Part shown: piece after piece, positions 51,485 through 60,885 of the stretch
Layout of the letters: every line of letters begins with the position of its first letter
Numbering within the stretch: the stretch's first letter is position 1
Source: Sphingomonadales bacterium UBA2683
Lineage (GTDB): Bacteria > Pseudomonadota > Alphaproteobacteria > Sphingomonadales > Sphingomonadaceae
Reading direction: 5' to 3'
DNA: 64,000 nucleotides
NCBI GenBank assembly: GCA_002354635.1
Contig: DELZ01000004.1
Coordinates: forward strand, 186,001-250,000
Program-made: the position numbers and the translations under genes
Notes under the pieces: model-generated
Seen by the model: the letters and a program-made list of their open reading frames with translations, nothing else
Database searches by the model: none
Told to the model about the DNA's origin: nothing

Positions 51485-52348
51485 CTACGCTCCTTTCGCC
51501 AACAATTGCCGGTCCAGCCAATCGGTCATGTCGGACAGAACTGTGTCCTTTTCCGGTTCGTTGAATATCTCGTGAAACAGTTCTGGATAAATTATCAGCG
51601 ACTTGTCGGGAGAGGATATCTGGCCGTCCAGAAATTTCGAACCTTCGGCAGCCGCGAGGCTGTCCTTTTCACCATGGAGCAGCAGCATCGGCAGCGAAAT
51701 CTTTCCGGCATGCCGCTGAATGTATGTCATCGTGTTCAGCATTTCCGCCGCCAGCCTTGCGCCCATCTTGCCGTTGTACACCAGCGGGTCAGCCAGATAA
51801 TCGGCCACGACCTGCGGATCACGACTAACACCGTTAGAGTCGAGTTCGAGCACACCCAATTTCGGAAAAAAACGGGACAGAAATCCGCTAACGGCCTTTA
51901 AAAATGCTGAAGGTTCTTCCGCTGCCTTTATCGCCGGACCGGACAGGACACAGGCCGAAAAATTGGACTGATTGGCGAGCAGATAGGTGGCACTGATCAG
52001 ACCACCCATACTGTGGCCGACCAACATGACTGGCAGTTCCGGAAAAATCTGCCGGGCGTAAACAAGCAACTGGTCGACACCATCGTGAAAAACTGAAAAA
52101 TCCGGCACATATCCCGGCGCGCCTTCGGATTGGCCATGCCCCCAATGGTCAATGGCAAACACCGCATATCCCCTGCCTACACAATGTTCGGCAAAATACT
52201 GATAGCGACCGGCATGTTCGGCATAGCCGTGAACAAGCAGGATTGCTGCTTTGGGAGCATCGTCAGGGAGCCATTGCTGCAAATGCAATTTCGCGCCCGC
52301 CGCCTTGGATCCGGCCGGCAGCGTCAACGACCCGTGTTGCTGTTTCAA
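51485..52348 (-). CDS. Monoacylglycerol lipase-like alpha/beta hydrolase
   Basis: A 287-residue soluble hydrolase. The pattern LLVHGYAEHAGRYQYFAEH is typical of monoglyceride lipases (MGL/PldB family). The nucleophile elbow is LVGHSMGGLISA, the acid is in LHGEKDSLAAAEG, and the His is in YPELFHEIFNEPEKD. The likely job is cleaving monoacylglycerol released by upstream lipases. Its ATG overlaps the patatin stop by 4 nt. Confidence 0.88.
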   Translation of the reverse strand: MKQQHGSLTLPAGSKAAGAKLHLQQWLPDDAPKAAILLVHGYAEHAGRYQYFAEHCVGRGYAVFAIDHWGHGQSEGAPGYVPDFSVFHDGVDQLLVYARQIFPELPVMLVGHSMGGLISATYLLANQSNFSACVLSGPAIKAAEEPSAFLKAVSGFLSRFFPKLGVLELDSNGVSRDPQVVADYLADPLVYNGKMGARLAAEMLNTMTYIQRHAGKISLPMLLLHGEKDSLAAAEGSKFLDGQISSPDKSLIIYPELFHEIFNEPEKDTVLSDMTDWLDRQLLAKGA

Positions 52349-53817
52349 GCGATCTTCCTTTTCATCACCATCTCATGATCGTGCGCCAGTTCATTTTCAT
52401 ATTCGAACAGGATGCGATCAAGAGTCTGGCTAATCTTTGTCTGCGTACGCACCATCTCAATTTTTGGCCAGGTGGTCCGCTCGCCAAGCTGGATAAGTTC
52501 GGCAATATCCTCAACCGGCAGGTTGCTCAGAATCTTGGTTGGACCCCAGAACATGGTCGGGCGAATGATATTGATATCCCCGGTGTAATCCTGATTGATC
52601 ACCGACAGCGCCATATTGGCCATGCTGTTCAGACGCGGAAAATAGGACAGTGGTTTCTGCATGATTTCCACATTGGCATTGAGCCAGGCTTTCATGGTGG
52701 CCGTTGTTGCGTTGCGGATCGAAGAAAGCGGATTGCGAGTCTGGCTGAAATCTGTAGCAAATGGCGTTATCAGAGGATTGGCCTGACTCACGATATGGTG
52801 ATTGACCCCGTATAGCCGCGCCAGCCTTTTCACCGGCAAGTCATGCGTCACCGACCCGTCGACCCACTTGCGGTTTGGCAAATATGGTACCCGCTCGCCG
52901 CGATGATCCTTTGCCGCCAAAGTCACTGGCGGATAAATACCGGGCACGGCACAGGAAGCCAGCACCGCTTCGCGGATATAAACGTTAGGAGAGGCTATGG
53001 CGTTCAACAGGCGTGACGTCTGGTGCTTTTCCGCCGGCGCAATAGAAACATTGAGGTGGCGACCCGTCAATTCATATGCTTCCTGAAACGTCAGATCGGG
53101 GAGCAGATCAGTCAGGCGCTGGCGAATTTCATCTGCCCGCATTCGCCTCGGACCGCCGAGCAGGCCGCCCTGACCATCATCTTCGTGATCGGCACCGATT
53201 ACCAGATTTTCAGGCTGGAAAAACGGCGGCATCTCGTCATCCGCATGGGTGCTGATCAAGGCTCCGACGACCGAGCCGCCGCTGGAACCGGACATGATGT
53301 GAGGCAGCAACCCTTGCTCCCAAAGGGCTTTTGCAACCCCTACATGAAAATAGAGATAGGCTCCGGATCCGCTCATCAAAAATGCGGATCGCCCGTAGCA
53401 ATGCTGCGCCCGGCGGAAGAAATCGAGTTTTTCTTCGAACGGGATATCCGTGACCTTGGCGCTGGCAAGATATTCCAGTGAATTTGTGATCGCATCGACA
53501 TAGTCCTGGATCAGCTGTTTCGTTCCGAACATGGCCTTCTGATAAAGCCGCGCGTGACCCATTCCATCCATGTTGCCGTGGATGCCTTCATTCAAGGCGT
53601 ATAAAAGTCCCGCATTGTCCTGGGATTTCCAAAGTTTGGAGAGACGTTTCAAACGGCGACGGATCGACATATGGTCGAAATGCTTACTCTCGTCCGATGC
53701 CTTCCATATATCGACTCCGGTAGATTTGTCGTGCGCTTTCGCGGCTTTCGACCATTCGGAATAGCTCTTGGCCTGAGCCATCGCCTTTTCCATCTTCAAA
53801 GTCGTGTTGAGAATCAT
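52345..53817 (-). CDS. Patatin-like lipase with DUF3336 domain
   Basis: A 490-residue lipase. The N-terminal DUF3336 region at about 20-130 (RRRLKRLSKLWKSQDNAGLL) precedes a patatin domain, the architecture of the eukaryotic TAG lipases Tgl3/4/5 and bacterial relatives. The patatin Ser179 lies in IMSGSSGGSVVGAL; the dyad Asp is in WVDGSVTHDLPV. A glycine-rich anion hole is seen in MSGSGAYLYFHVG. It probably hydrolyses stored triacylglycerol or wax ester. The start may be ATG 53817 or one of the internal ATGs 8 and 12 codons on. Confidence 0.9.
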   Translation of the reverse strand: MILNTTLKMEKAMAQAKSYSEWSKAAKAHDKSTGVDIWKASDESKHFDHMSIRRRLKRLSKLWKSQDNAGLLYALNEGIHGNMDGMGHARLYQKAMFGTKQLIQDYVDAITNSLEYLASAKVTDIPFEEKLDFFRRAQHCYGRSAFLMSGSGAYLYFHVGVAKALWEQGLLPHIMSGSSGGSVVGALISTHADDEMPPFFQPENLVIGADHEDDGQGGLLGGPRRMRADEIRQRLTDLLPDLTFQEAYELTGRHLNVSIAPAEKHQTSRLLNAIASPNVYIREAVLASCAVPGIYPPVTLAAKDHRGERVPYLPNRKWVDGSVTHDLPVKRLARLYGVNHHIVSQANPLITPFATDFSQTRNPLSSIRNATTATMKAWLNANVEIMQKPLSYFPRLNSMANMALSVINQDYTGDINIIRPTMFWGPTKILSNLPVEDIAELIQLGERTTWPKIEMVRTQTKISQTLDRILFEYENELAHDHEMVMKRKIA

Positions 53818-53898
53818 ATTGGGTTCACTCTTTCAGCAAAAATACAAAAGGTCGCATCCGCCGACCGGAAATCGGTCGTGGCGCCATCTATCCGCTCC

Positions 53899-55479
53899 TC
53901 ATTTCACTTTCGGCTTGTTTTCGCCGATTGCCTTTAATCCGGTCGCCCTCGGTTTCTTCGTCACCCGTCTATACATCACCGAACCGTCCTGGGGCGTAAC
54001 CGGCTTTTTCGAAACTGTTGCCGCCTTTTTGGTTCGGCCTGCGTCAGCACTCGGCTTGGCATTCTTTAGTTCGTCAAACGCTCTTTGCAGACATTCTCGG
54101 AAAAACTCAATATCGGGCATCATTTTGCGATCAGAGATGATGCTGAAGGAAATTGTTCCGTTATAGCTGGGCGTGGCAATAAACAGCCCCATCCCATGCG
54201 CCAGGGGGGCCAGGCCATATTGATGGGTAAGCTTTGCACCGTTCATGTAGAGCTGGATTTGTGGACCCGGAACGTTCGAGACCATCAGATTGCTCATTTT
54301 CGGCGCAAAGCGCTCGTCGGTGAGAATGCGCGCCACGCCAGCCATGGTGACACCGGGGATATGTTTGGTCAGATCGGTCATGATCCGCGCACTGAGGCCC
54401 GACTTGGCCGCCTTGGTTTCGCGGGTCGTATCCTTGATCGCTTCCAGACGTTTCACGGGATCCGCAATATTCGACCAGATTTTTATCGTCATCGCAGAGA
54501 TATTGTTGCCAGGATTGGCTTCATCACCGGAGCGGCTGCGTGCGTTGACCGGAGCCACTGCGACCAGGGATTCCTTGGGCAATTCCTTATGTTTGTTCAG
54601 ATAGTGGCGTAACGCGCCGCTGCAGATCGCCAGCACGACATCATTGATCGTTGCATCGCTCACTTTGAGCCGCATTTTCTTGAGCTCTTCGAGGTCAAAA
54701 GTCACTGCATCGAACATTTTATTGGGCGTAACGGGACCATTGAATCGGGTTTGCGGAACACCGGTGTCGGTTTCTTCGTCGCCGCCTTTCAGGCTTTTTT
54801 GCGCCGTTGAGAGAAGCGCAGGCGTGAATTTCAGCAGCGCCTGGGTCAGTTTCACCGGCGAGGTGACCGTACTGTTGACCGCACGGCTCAATATCTCGGA
54901 GACTGTTGGCAGCTTATTGTTCGCCGACTGGCCTGCCGGCAAGGGTATTGCAGGCGTGCCTTGCACATCCTTGTCCGAGATCGCGGCGAAGAAATGGGCG
55001 CCGGACACGCCATCGATGGTGGAATGGTGAATCCGCGTCAAAATGGCGTAGCTGCCCTTGGCGTAGCCGGGAATATTGTCGAGCCCCTCAACCACATACA
55101 TGTCCCATAGCGGTCGGGTCATATCCAGCGGCTTGCTGTGATGGCGAGCGACGTGGATACAAAATTGTCGCCAGTCCCCGGGCTCGGGCAGGCGGCTGTG
55201 GGATATATGCGCTTCCAGATCGAAATGCTCGTCATCGACCCAATAGGGGTGATCGATGTCCAGCGGCAGGCGATAGAGCTTCCGTTTGAACATCGGGGAA
55301 ACGTCCAGACGCTTCCGCATATGCTCTATAATGTCCTTGAATCTTACTTTGCCGCCCGGAGCTGTCGATGGATCATAGATATAGACAGCCATCACATGCG
55401 TAAGATTAGTTGCAGACTGGATGTATAGAAACTGGGCATCTTGCGCGCTTAACTGGCTAATATTGGTCTGCTCGGTCAT
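53899..55479 (-). CDS. Wax ester synthase/diacylglycerol acyltransferase (WS/DGAT)
   Basis: A 526-residue acyltransferase that esterifies diacylglycerol or fatty alcohol with acyl-CoA. The catalytic HHxxxDG is intact as HHSTIDG at residues 151-157. The N-terminal LSAQDAQFLYIQSATNLTHV and the later NLMVSNVPGPQIQLYMNGAK are typical. The C-terminal 55 residues are an unusual Lys-rich tail (for example AGRTKKAATVSKKPVTPQ and VTKKPRATGLK). It sits between plsB and the patatin gene. Whether the main product is TAG or wax ester cannot be told from sequence. Confidence 0.93.
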   Translation of the reverse strand: MTEQTNISQLSAQDAQFLYIQSATNLTHVMAVYIYDPSTAPGGKVRFKDIIEHMRKRLDVSPMFKRKLYRLPLDIDHPYWVDDEHFDLEAHISHSRLPEPGDWRQFCIHVARHHSKPLDMTRPLWDMYVVEGLDNIPGYAKGSYAILTRIHHSTIDGVSGAHFFAAISDKDVQGTPAIPLPAGQSANNKLPTVSEILSRAVNSTVTSPVKLTQALLKFTPALLSTAQKSLKGGDEETDTGVPQTRFNGPVTPNKMFDAVTFDLEELKKMRLKVSDATINDVVLAICSGALRHYLNKHKELPKESLVAVAPVNARSRSGDEANPGNNISAMTIKIWSNIADPVKRLEAIKDTTRETKAAKSGLSARIMTDLTKHIPGVTMAGVARILTDERFAPKMSNLMVSNVPGPQIQLYMNGAKLTHQYGLAPLAHGMGLFIATPSYNGTISFSIISDRKMMPDIEFFRECLQRAFDELKNAKPSADAGRTKKAATVSKKPVTPQDGSVMYRRVTKKPRATGLKAIGENKPKVK

Positions 55480-55504
55480 TCATATTGTCCTTTCGACAGC
55501 ATGA

Positions 55505-57847
55505 TCATTCGAATATCCTGTCGGCCAGCGCAAGCAGTTCGAGCCGGGATTTTTCCATCCGCCGCGACAGGGCTTTGAATTTCAGTAATAATGCTTTCCG
55601 TTCTGCGATCGTTTCCGGCGTGGTTTCTCCGGTCAGCTCCAGACCGGCTGCCATTCTGAATCCGTTTTCAAACAGGATTTTTCCGATCGAGGCCTCGCTG
55701 GTGATCCGGCGAAGGAGATAGGACTGCCTGCCCTCTTTCAGCGCCGTTTCCACACAGCTTTTCTTGTCGATCGCGTGGCCGGGTTCCAGCCGCGACAGAA
55801 TATCCAGAACAACGGTATAAGCTTCAACGAAAGGCAGGAACACGGCATGGCCAATCAGCGGTTGAAAGCGGTTGGTGAGGCTTGTCAGCTTGACACCACC
55901 CTCGTCCAGCTTCGCCTTCCAATCCGGATCTGCCCGCTGCAGTTCCGCTTTCAAATTCTCGCGATATTGTTGTTTTTCGGGATAGAAAAACTCGAACTTG
56001 AACAGGTCGCGCAGACGGTCGGTCTCTTCCCAGAACACTTCCGCAGCCTTTCGGTCGGTGACCTCCCGTGCTTTCAGTATCGACAATTCAATAATCGCCT
56101 TGTCGAGAAAATGGTGGATGATAGTGTTTCGATAGTAGCTCGCGATCGGATGCTGGTCCGGCTCGATCGCATAGACCAGTGTTGAACCCTTGTCGTAGCG
56201 TACGAGCAGCCCGTTGTTGACCAAAGTCTCGATGACGCTCTGAACGCCATCCAGATTTTCATCCGTCAGATCGTCGCTCATCCGGATATTGCGCTCCCGG
56301 GCCCAGCCGACCAGGAAATTGATGACCGCGCGCAGCTCATCTTCGGTCATGGCCCTTGGTGCCGTGCCAAGCAAACAAAGGCACATCAGCGAAGTCAGAG
56401 TGAGCGGAGTTGCCCGATTGGCTTGCACCGCGACCTCGAACGCCATTTTGGACAGGGCCAGCCGGTCGTTCGGGTCGGGCGCCTTTTTGACGACCACCGG
56501 TTCGCCGAAATCCACATAGACCTTGCCCATCGGTTCCCGCAGGCTGCGCAGATAGCCGATAAACCAGCTCAGAGACTCGGGCTTCTTGATCCGGCCAGTC
56601 TGTTCGCTGGCATATTCCTCGACATCCCGGATCAGATCGAAACTGGTGACAACGGGAATGATATGCACATTTTCGATATCGTTGCTGTGCGCGCTGTCCA
56701 TGACATATTTGAGCAGACCATAGCGAGGCGGCATCAGCTTGCCGAGCCGCGAGCGTGTGCCTTCGAACGCCCATGTCATGGGAAAGCGTTTCTCGAGCAG
56801 ATAGCTGACATAATAGCGCAAAACCAGCTTGTAGACGGGGTTATTCTCGAAGCTCCGCCGAATGAAAATCGTGCCCGCACGACGCAGCATGAAACCCAGA
56901 CCGAAAAAATCCAGATTGATCCCGCCAAATAGGTGAATCAGCGGCAAGTCGTTCTGATAGGCCAGATCGGTTGCGGTCACACCATCGATATAGGTTTTGT
57001 GCGTGAACAAAAGCAGCGTCGGATGTTCCCGCATGGTCTTGCGCAATCGAGTCAGTTCCTTGCGATCAAACACCACTTCGTCTTCATAGCCCTGCGACAA
57101 CATGAACCGGTCGAGCTTTGCCTTCATGTCGATAAACAGCGGACTGGGCCTGGCGATCAGTTCCTTCATATATTTTGCGGCTTGTTCGTAGAGAGCAACC
57201 TCGCTCTTGCCCGTTTCGCTGGAAAGCTTGGTCATCGCGGAACGAAAACGAGCATCGCTTCGCAGGCCGTCAGCAACATGCCTGGGCACTTTATAACGGC
57301 GTCCCCTCAATCCGCGCTCGGCAATATCCAGCACCAGTCCAGCCTGCCGGACGACAAAGGCGGCAAATTCCGTATTGTCCGTCTGGGCGTAATCCTTGCT
57401 GAGCTCCGCGAAGCTTTGCTCAAGTTCGCCAATCGTAGCGGGTTGGCCAGTCAGGCAATGGGCGCGCCGTTTGTTGCGCAAGAGAATGGACCGGGCGCGA
57501 AAACTGCCCGGATTTCGTGGATCGCCAAAAATGACATGCCGCATCTTGACCGCACGGCTTTTTTCGAAATTGGGGATCCGCCAGGCGATACGAACAGGCA
57601 CCACCAGCGTTTCGGGATTTTCTTTCAGCTTTTCGGCCAGACGGTCGAGCCGTAATTTCGCCCGTTCGTCGGATATCGGCAGGCTGACCCAGTTCAGTTT
57701 CCCGCCAGGGCCGCCTTCCGCCATGGATGTGTGAAGCCAATCAAGAAGATAGCGCCGCTCGACACCATTGCGCGCATCAATCACAAATAGCTTCGGGCCC
57801 GGCGCCAGCAGCGCTCCGGAATTTGCTATTTGTGCTGCTTCGTCCAT
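55505..57847 (-). CDS. plsB: Glycerol-3-phosphate 1-O-acyltransferase
   Basis: A 780-residue PlsB-type enzyme making lysophosphatidate from glycerol-3-phosphate and acyl-CoA or acyl-ACP. The acyltransferase motif H-x4-D is LLFTHKTYIDGV (His283, Asp288); further blocks are GTIFIRRSF, TWAFEGTRSRLGKLMPPR and IIPVVTSFDLI. The large N- and C-terminal flanks are as in proteobacterial PlsB. It lies 20 bp after the HAD-PlsC gene and 25 bp before WS/DGAT, hence one operon. Confidence 0.93.
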   Translation of the reverse strand: MDEAAQIANSGALLAPGPKLFVIDARNGVERRYLLDWLHTSMAEGGPGGKLNWVSLPISDERAKLRLDRLAEKLKENPETLVVPVRIAWRIPNFEKSRAVKMRHVIFGDPRNPGSFRARSILLRNKRRAHCLTGQPATIGELEQSFAELSKDYAQTDNTEFAAFVVRQAGLVLDIAERGLRGRRYKVPRHVADGLRSDARFRSAMTKLSSETGKSEVALYEQAAKYMKELIARPSPLFIDMKAKLDRFMLSQGYEDEVVFDRKELTRLRKTMREHPTLLLFTHKTYIDGVTATDLAYQNDLPLIHLFGGINLDFFGLGFMLRRAGTIFIRRSFENNPVYKLVLRYYVSYLLEKRFPMTWAFEGTRSRLGKLMPPRYGLLKYVMDSAHSNDIENVHIIPVVTSFDLIRDVEEYASEQTGRIKKPESLSWFIGYLRSLREPMGKVYVDFGEPVVVKKAPDPNDRLALSKMAFEVAVQANRATPLTLTSLMCLCLLGTAPRAMTEDELRAVINFLVGWARERNIRMSDDLTDENLDGVQSVIETLVNNGLLVRYDKGSTLVYAIEPDQHPIASYYRNTIIHHFLDKAIIELSILKAREVTDRKAAEVFWEETDRLRDLFKFEFFYPEKQQYRENLKAELQRADPDWKAKLDEGGVKLTSLTNRFQPLIGHAVFLPFVEAYTVVLDILSRLEPGHAIDKKSCVETALKEGRQSYLLRRITSEASIGKILFENGFRMAAGLELTGETTPETIAERKALLLKFKALSRRMEKSRLELLALADRIFE

Positions 57848-57867
57848 CCCCGCCCCTTGGTTTCCGC

Positions 57868-59577
57868 CTATTTCACCGCTTCAATCGTTGATGCCTCGGC
57901 GGTTTTGACTTTCCTAGTCGGGGTAGATCGATTTGCGGGCCGCTTTGCAACGGCTTTTTTTGTCACTGTCTTTTTGGCGCTTGCCTTTCGCACGACCGGC
58001 TTCTTCCGCGCCACCCTCTTCTTTGCTGCCGGTTTTTTCGCCTTTGGTTCAGGCTTTTTCGCCTGCTTTGCGACGGCCGGCTTTTTTGCAGGTGTCGACT
58101 CTTCGCTAACCAGCGCTTCCAGCGCATCCTCTTCTTCCGCTTGCCCCAGGGCTTCGAGGAACATTCCGCGCACCTCGGCCACATGCTCGTTCAAGGTCCG
58201 GACCGACCATTTGCTGGTATCCACCGCCGGCAAAACGTCAATCCTGACTTTGGCAGGACGCATCAGAAATTCATTTTTCGGAGCGACGTCCCCGGCGTTG
58301 TGAATAACAATAGGAACCATCGGGACGCCCGCCTGGATCGCCATGTGAAAGGCCCCTTTCTTGAAAGGCCCCAGCTTCGGCGACAGGGTGCGCGTACCCT
58401 CGGGTGCAATGACAATGGATTTTCCGTCAACCTTTACCGCATCGATCAGCGGTGCCATCGCCTTGATCGCGCTCCCGGCGTTGGCCCGGTCAACGAAAAC
58501 TGTACCAGCCAGTTCCATCAACTTGCCGATCACCGGCGTATCCCGAACTTCTTTCTTGGCCACCCCGCCCATATCCCGACGGATCAGCTTGGCCAGGATC
58601 ATCACATCGGCCTTGCTCTGATGGTTGAAGACAAAAATACAAGGTCGCGATGTCCACAGGTTTTCTTCGCCGGTCACTTCCAGTTCGCAACCGGTCAGCG
58701 CGGTCGCGATATCGCCGAACAGTCCGGTTGAAAAATTCATCGCCTCGCGCTGCGAACCGGTCAGCGCCCAGATCGGCAGTGACGCGATTGCCGACCCGAT
58801 CAGCGATCCGGTGGCGTAAATCGTCCGGATATAATCGACCGGTTTGCCCTGTCCGCGGCTTTCATATTTTTCCAGCGGCCAGCCATGTTCGCGCGCTGCC
58901 TCGCGCAGCTTCGTGTTCGGGTTCAGCGGCCTCGGTTTGCCGACCCGTTCCAGCAATTCGATATCGTCATAACTATCCGAATAGAAATAGCTTTTATCCA
59001 GATCCAGACCATAATCGGCAGCGAGATTCTCGGCGGCAATGACCTTGCCTTCACCAAAGCATAGCGGCCGAATGATATTGCCTGTAAATTCACCGTTTTC
59101 GACTTCATATTGCGAGCAGAGCACATGCTCGATATCGAGATCGCGGGCGGTCGGTTCGATCTGGTAGATAGTGGCGGAAGACACGATTGCGATCGTATGA
59201 CCCTTGGCACGATGGGCCTCGATCAAGGCCCGCGCTTCGGGATAGACTTTGCGCGCGATATATTTTGCGTACAATTCTTCGCCAAATTCAAAATAGCTGT
59301 CCTCGGTGACGCCCTTCATGAATTTGGCAGCGCCGGTCATCAGACCCGAAAAACCCATGTTGCCGGTGCTGTATTGCGCCATTACGTTGAGCGTTTCGAC
59401 GACTTCTTCGGCGGTCATTTCCCGCCGTTTGATTTTCTCCCACAACATTGAAGTTGCGGAATAGCCGGCAATGATCGTGCCATCGAAATCGAAAAGGGCT
59501 CCGATCTGCGGCCCTTCCGGGGCGTCCAGCACGTCTTGCAGGTGGGATTGATATTCGGCTATTTTTTTCTTGGTCAT
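57868..59577 (-). CDS. HAD-IB phosphatase fused to 1-acylglycerol-3-phosphate acyltransferase, with basic tail
   Basis: A 569-residue two-domain protein. Residues about 25-240 form a HAD-IB phosphatase with nucleophile motif LFDFDGTIIAGYSA (Asp30) and a late FYSDSYDDIELLE. About 290-490 is a PlsC-type acyltransferase with FVFNHQSKADVMIL and VIAPEGTRTLSPKLGPFKKG. The last 75 residues are Lys/Ala/Pro-rich (for example PKAKKPAAKKRVARKKP), like a histone H1 tail. The combination suggests lysophosphatidate acylation with an attached phosphatase that might act on phosphatidate or a related phosphate ester. It is the first gene of the lipid operon. Confidence 0.9.
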   Translation of the reverse strand: MTKKKIAEYQSHLQDVLDAPEGPQIGALFDFDGTIIAGYSATSMLWEKIKRREMTAEEVVETLNVMAQYSTGNMGFSGLMTGAAKFMKGVTEDSYFEFGEELYAKYIARKVYPEARALIEAHRAKGHTIAIVSSATIYQIEPTARDLDIEHVLCSQYEVENGEFTGNIIRPLCFGEGKVIAAENLAADYGLDLDKSYFYSDSYDDIELLERVGKPRPLNPNTKLREAAREHGWPLEKYESRGQGKPVDYIRTIYATGSLIGSAIASLPIWALTGSQREAMNFSTGLFGDIATALTGCELEVTGEENLWTSRPCIFVFNHQSKADVMILAKLIRRDMGGVAKKEVRDTPVIGKLMELAGTVFVDRANAGSAIKAMAPLIDAVKVDGKSIVIAPEGTRTLSPKLGPFKKGAFHMAIQAGVPMVPIVIHNAGDVAPKNEFLMRPAKVRIDVLPAVDTSKWSVRTLNEHVAEVRGMFLEALGQAEEEDALEALVSEESTPAKKPAVAKQAKKPEPKAKKPAAKKRVARKKPVVRKASAKKTVTKKAVAKRPANRSTPTRKVKTAEASTIEAVK

Positions 59578-59949
59578 GCAGATGTCCTTTGCCCGACAAC
59601 TATCGTGCCAAAAAAACGCGGCATTTCCCAGCGATTATTCGCGAAAAGGTGGTTTCACGGCGCGATTGGCAGCGAAAGTCCCTTTATGGTTCGATTCCAG
59701 GAGAAGAATGAAGATTTTTGGTTGGAGAATACGGCCCCAAGCATCAACCGGACGCATGGAACCCATACCGCGCACTCTCGATCTCCAAGCCGGACAGCAG
59801 GTGTATTTATGCCATCAACGGCTCTGGGTGCATGGGTGATAGGCAAACAAAAAAGACGCGCCGGAAAATTTTCCGACGCGCCTCGCGCTGAAAATGATGC
59901 AGCGATCGGGGGGTACAATTATGTCACCGGCACCATTCCCACAAGTTTG
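59578..59949. other. Gene-free stretch between lipid operon and low-complexity protein gene
   Basis: About 370 bp. It contains the presumed promoter of the lipid operon on the right side of 59577 and a terminator at 59846-59882 for the minus-strand gene at 59950. Frames on the plus strand here show no protein-like features or homology that I recognise. Confidence 0.5.
59846..59882 (-). terminator. Rho-independent terminator of the gene at 59950-60786
   Basis: On the minus strand GGCGCGTCGGAAAA pairs with TTTTCCGGCGCGTC (two G-T pairs) and is followed directly by a run of six T. It lies 68 bp past the stop codon. Confidence 0.8.
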
Positions 59950-60786
59950 CTATTGGTTGGATTCATTTTGCGGTGGCTCACCTTGCGTCCGTGAAGCCTT
60001 TTTGATTTCACCCTTGCTCATACCCGTGACCAGAACATCGCCTGATCCCGCAAAATTCGCTGCGGGCAGTTCTGCCGTGCGGTTGCCAGATTCGACAATC
60101 ACCGATTGCACGACGCCGGCACCTGACTGTTTAACCGATTGAACATAGCCGACAACACGACCTCTGGGATCTTCAATCGGCATGCCGGGCATAACCGCGA
60201 ACATACCGCCCGCATTGGCTGCTGTGCTTCCCGATGCAGCCAGCTGACCAAGATTGCCCATGGCCATGGCGCTGCCGCTACCTGCGGCCTGTCCGGCGAA
60301 GGACCCTGCATTCAGCGCGCTACTCGTGACATTGGAAGCGGTGCCAGTTGCAGCCGACCTTGCCTGTCCCGTCACATTGCGTGCCGTTCCGACGATCTGG
60401 CCGGATGTGGCACGAACCGCATCGGTTCCGACAAGATTGGCACTGGCGCCGCCATTGGCAGAGCTTGAAGCGGAACCGTTTGCCGAGCCAGCGACCGTAT
60501 TGCTGGGCAAGTCGGCAGCGCCGATCAGCGAACCATTGGCATTGGAGCGGCTCTCCGCGTCGGCATCAACCCTGCCAGACCGGGTGTCTATGGTCCGGTC
60601 GATCCGGGTGGAACCGGCCACACCGCCACGTCCGGTAATCGTACCGGTCGTGCGGCCAATCGTGTCGGATCCCAGCGCGCCGCCAAGTGAACCGCCCAAT
60701 CCGCCGCTTCCGCCGAGCAATTGTGCCGATGCCGGCGCTGCCGTGAGCAATGCGATGGTGAACGTGCTTGCGATAAGGTTTTTCAT
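59950..60786 (-). CDS. Secreted Gly/Ser/Ala/Asn-rich protein with PRC-barrel-like C-terminus
   Basis: A 278-residue exported protein. The signal peptide MKNLIASTFTIALLTAAPAS is cleaved near residue 21. A glycine-rich start (LLGGSGGLGGSLGG) leads into about 150 residues dominated by Ala, Ser, Gly, Asn and Thr. The C-terminal 80 residues (PIEDPRGRVVGYVQSV and then QSVIVESGNRTAELP) resemble a PRC-barrel-type fold. GGAGAA lies before the ATG. The role is unknown; a cell-envelope or matrix component is a guess. Confidence 0.8.
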   Translation of the reverse strand: MKNLIASTFTIALLTAAPASAQLLGGSGGLGGSLGGALGSDTIGRTTGTITGRGGVAGSTRIDRTIDTRSGRVDADAESRSNANGSLIGAADLPSNTVAGSANGSASSSANGGASANLVGTDAVRATSGQIVGTARNVTGQARSAATGTASNVTSSALNAGSFAGQAAGSGSAMAMGNLGQLAASGSTAANAGGMFAVMPGMPIEDPRGRVVGYVQSVKQSGAGVVQSVIVESGNRTAELPAANFAGSGDVLVTGMSKGEIKKASRTQGEPPQNESNQ

Positions 60787-60885
60787 GATCTTTCTCCTTG
60801 CATGACGATGATATTTTCGTCGTCTGGAAGGAGAACGTGACGGCTTCGTCTTTTAATCCGTGAGTCGTCAATTTTTTTTGAAAAA

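Noticed and set aside
57868..58150. Separate histone H1-like gene in the Lys/Ala-rich region
   Set aside because: It is in frame and continuous with the acyltransferase domain, with no separate start or ribosome-binding site.
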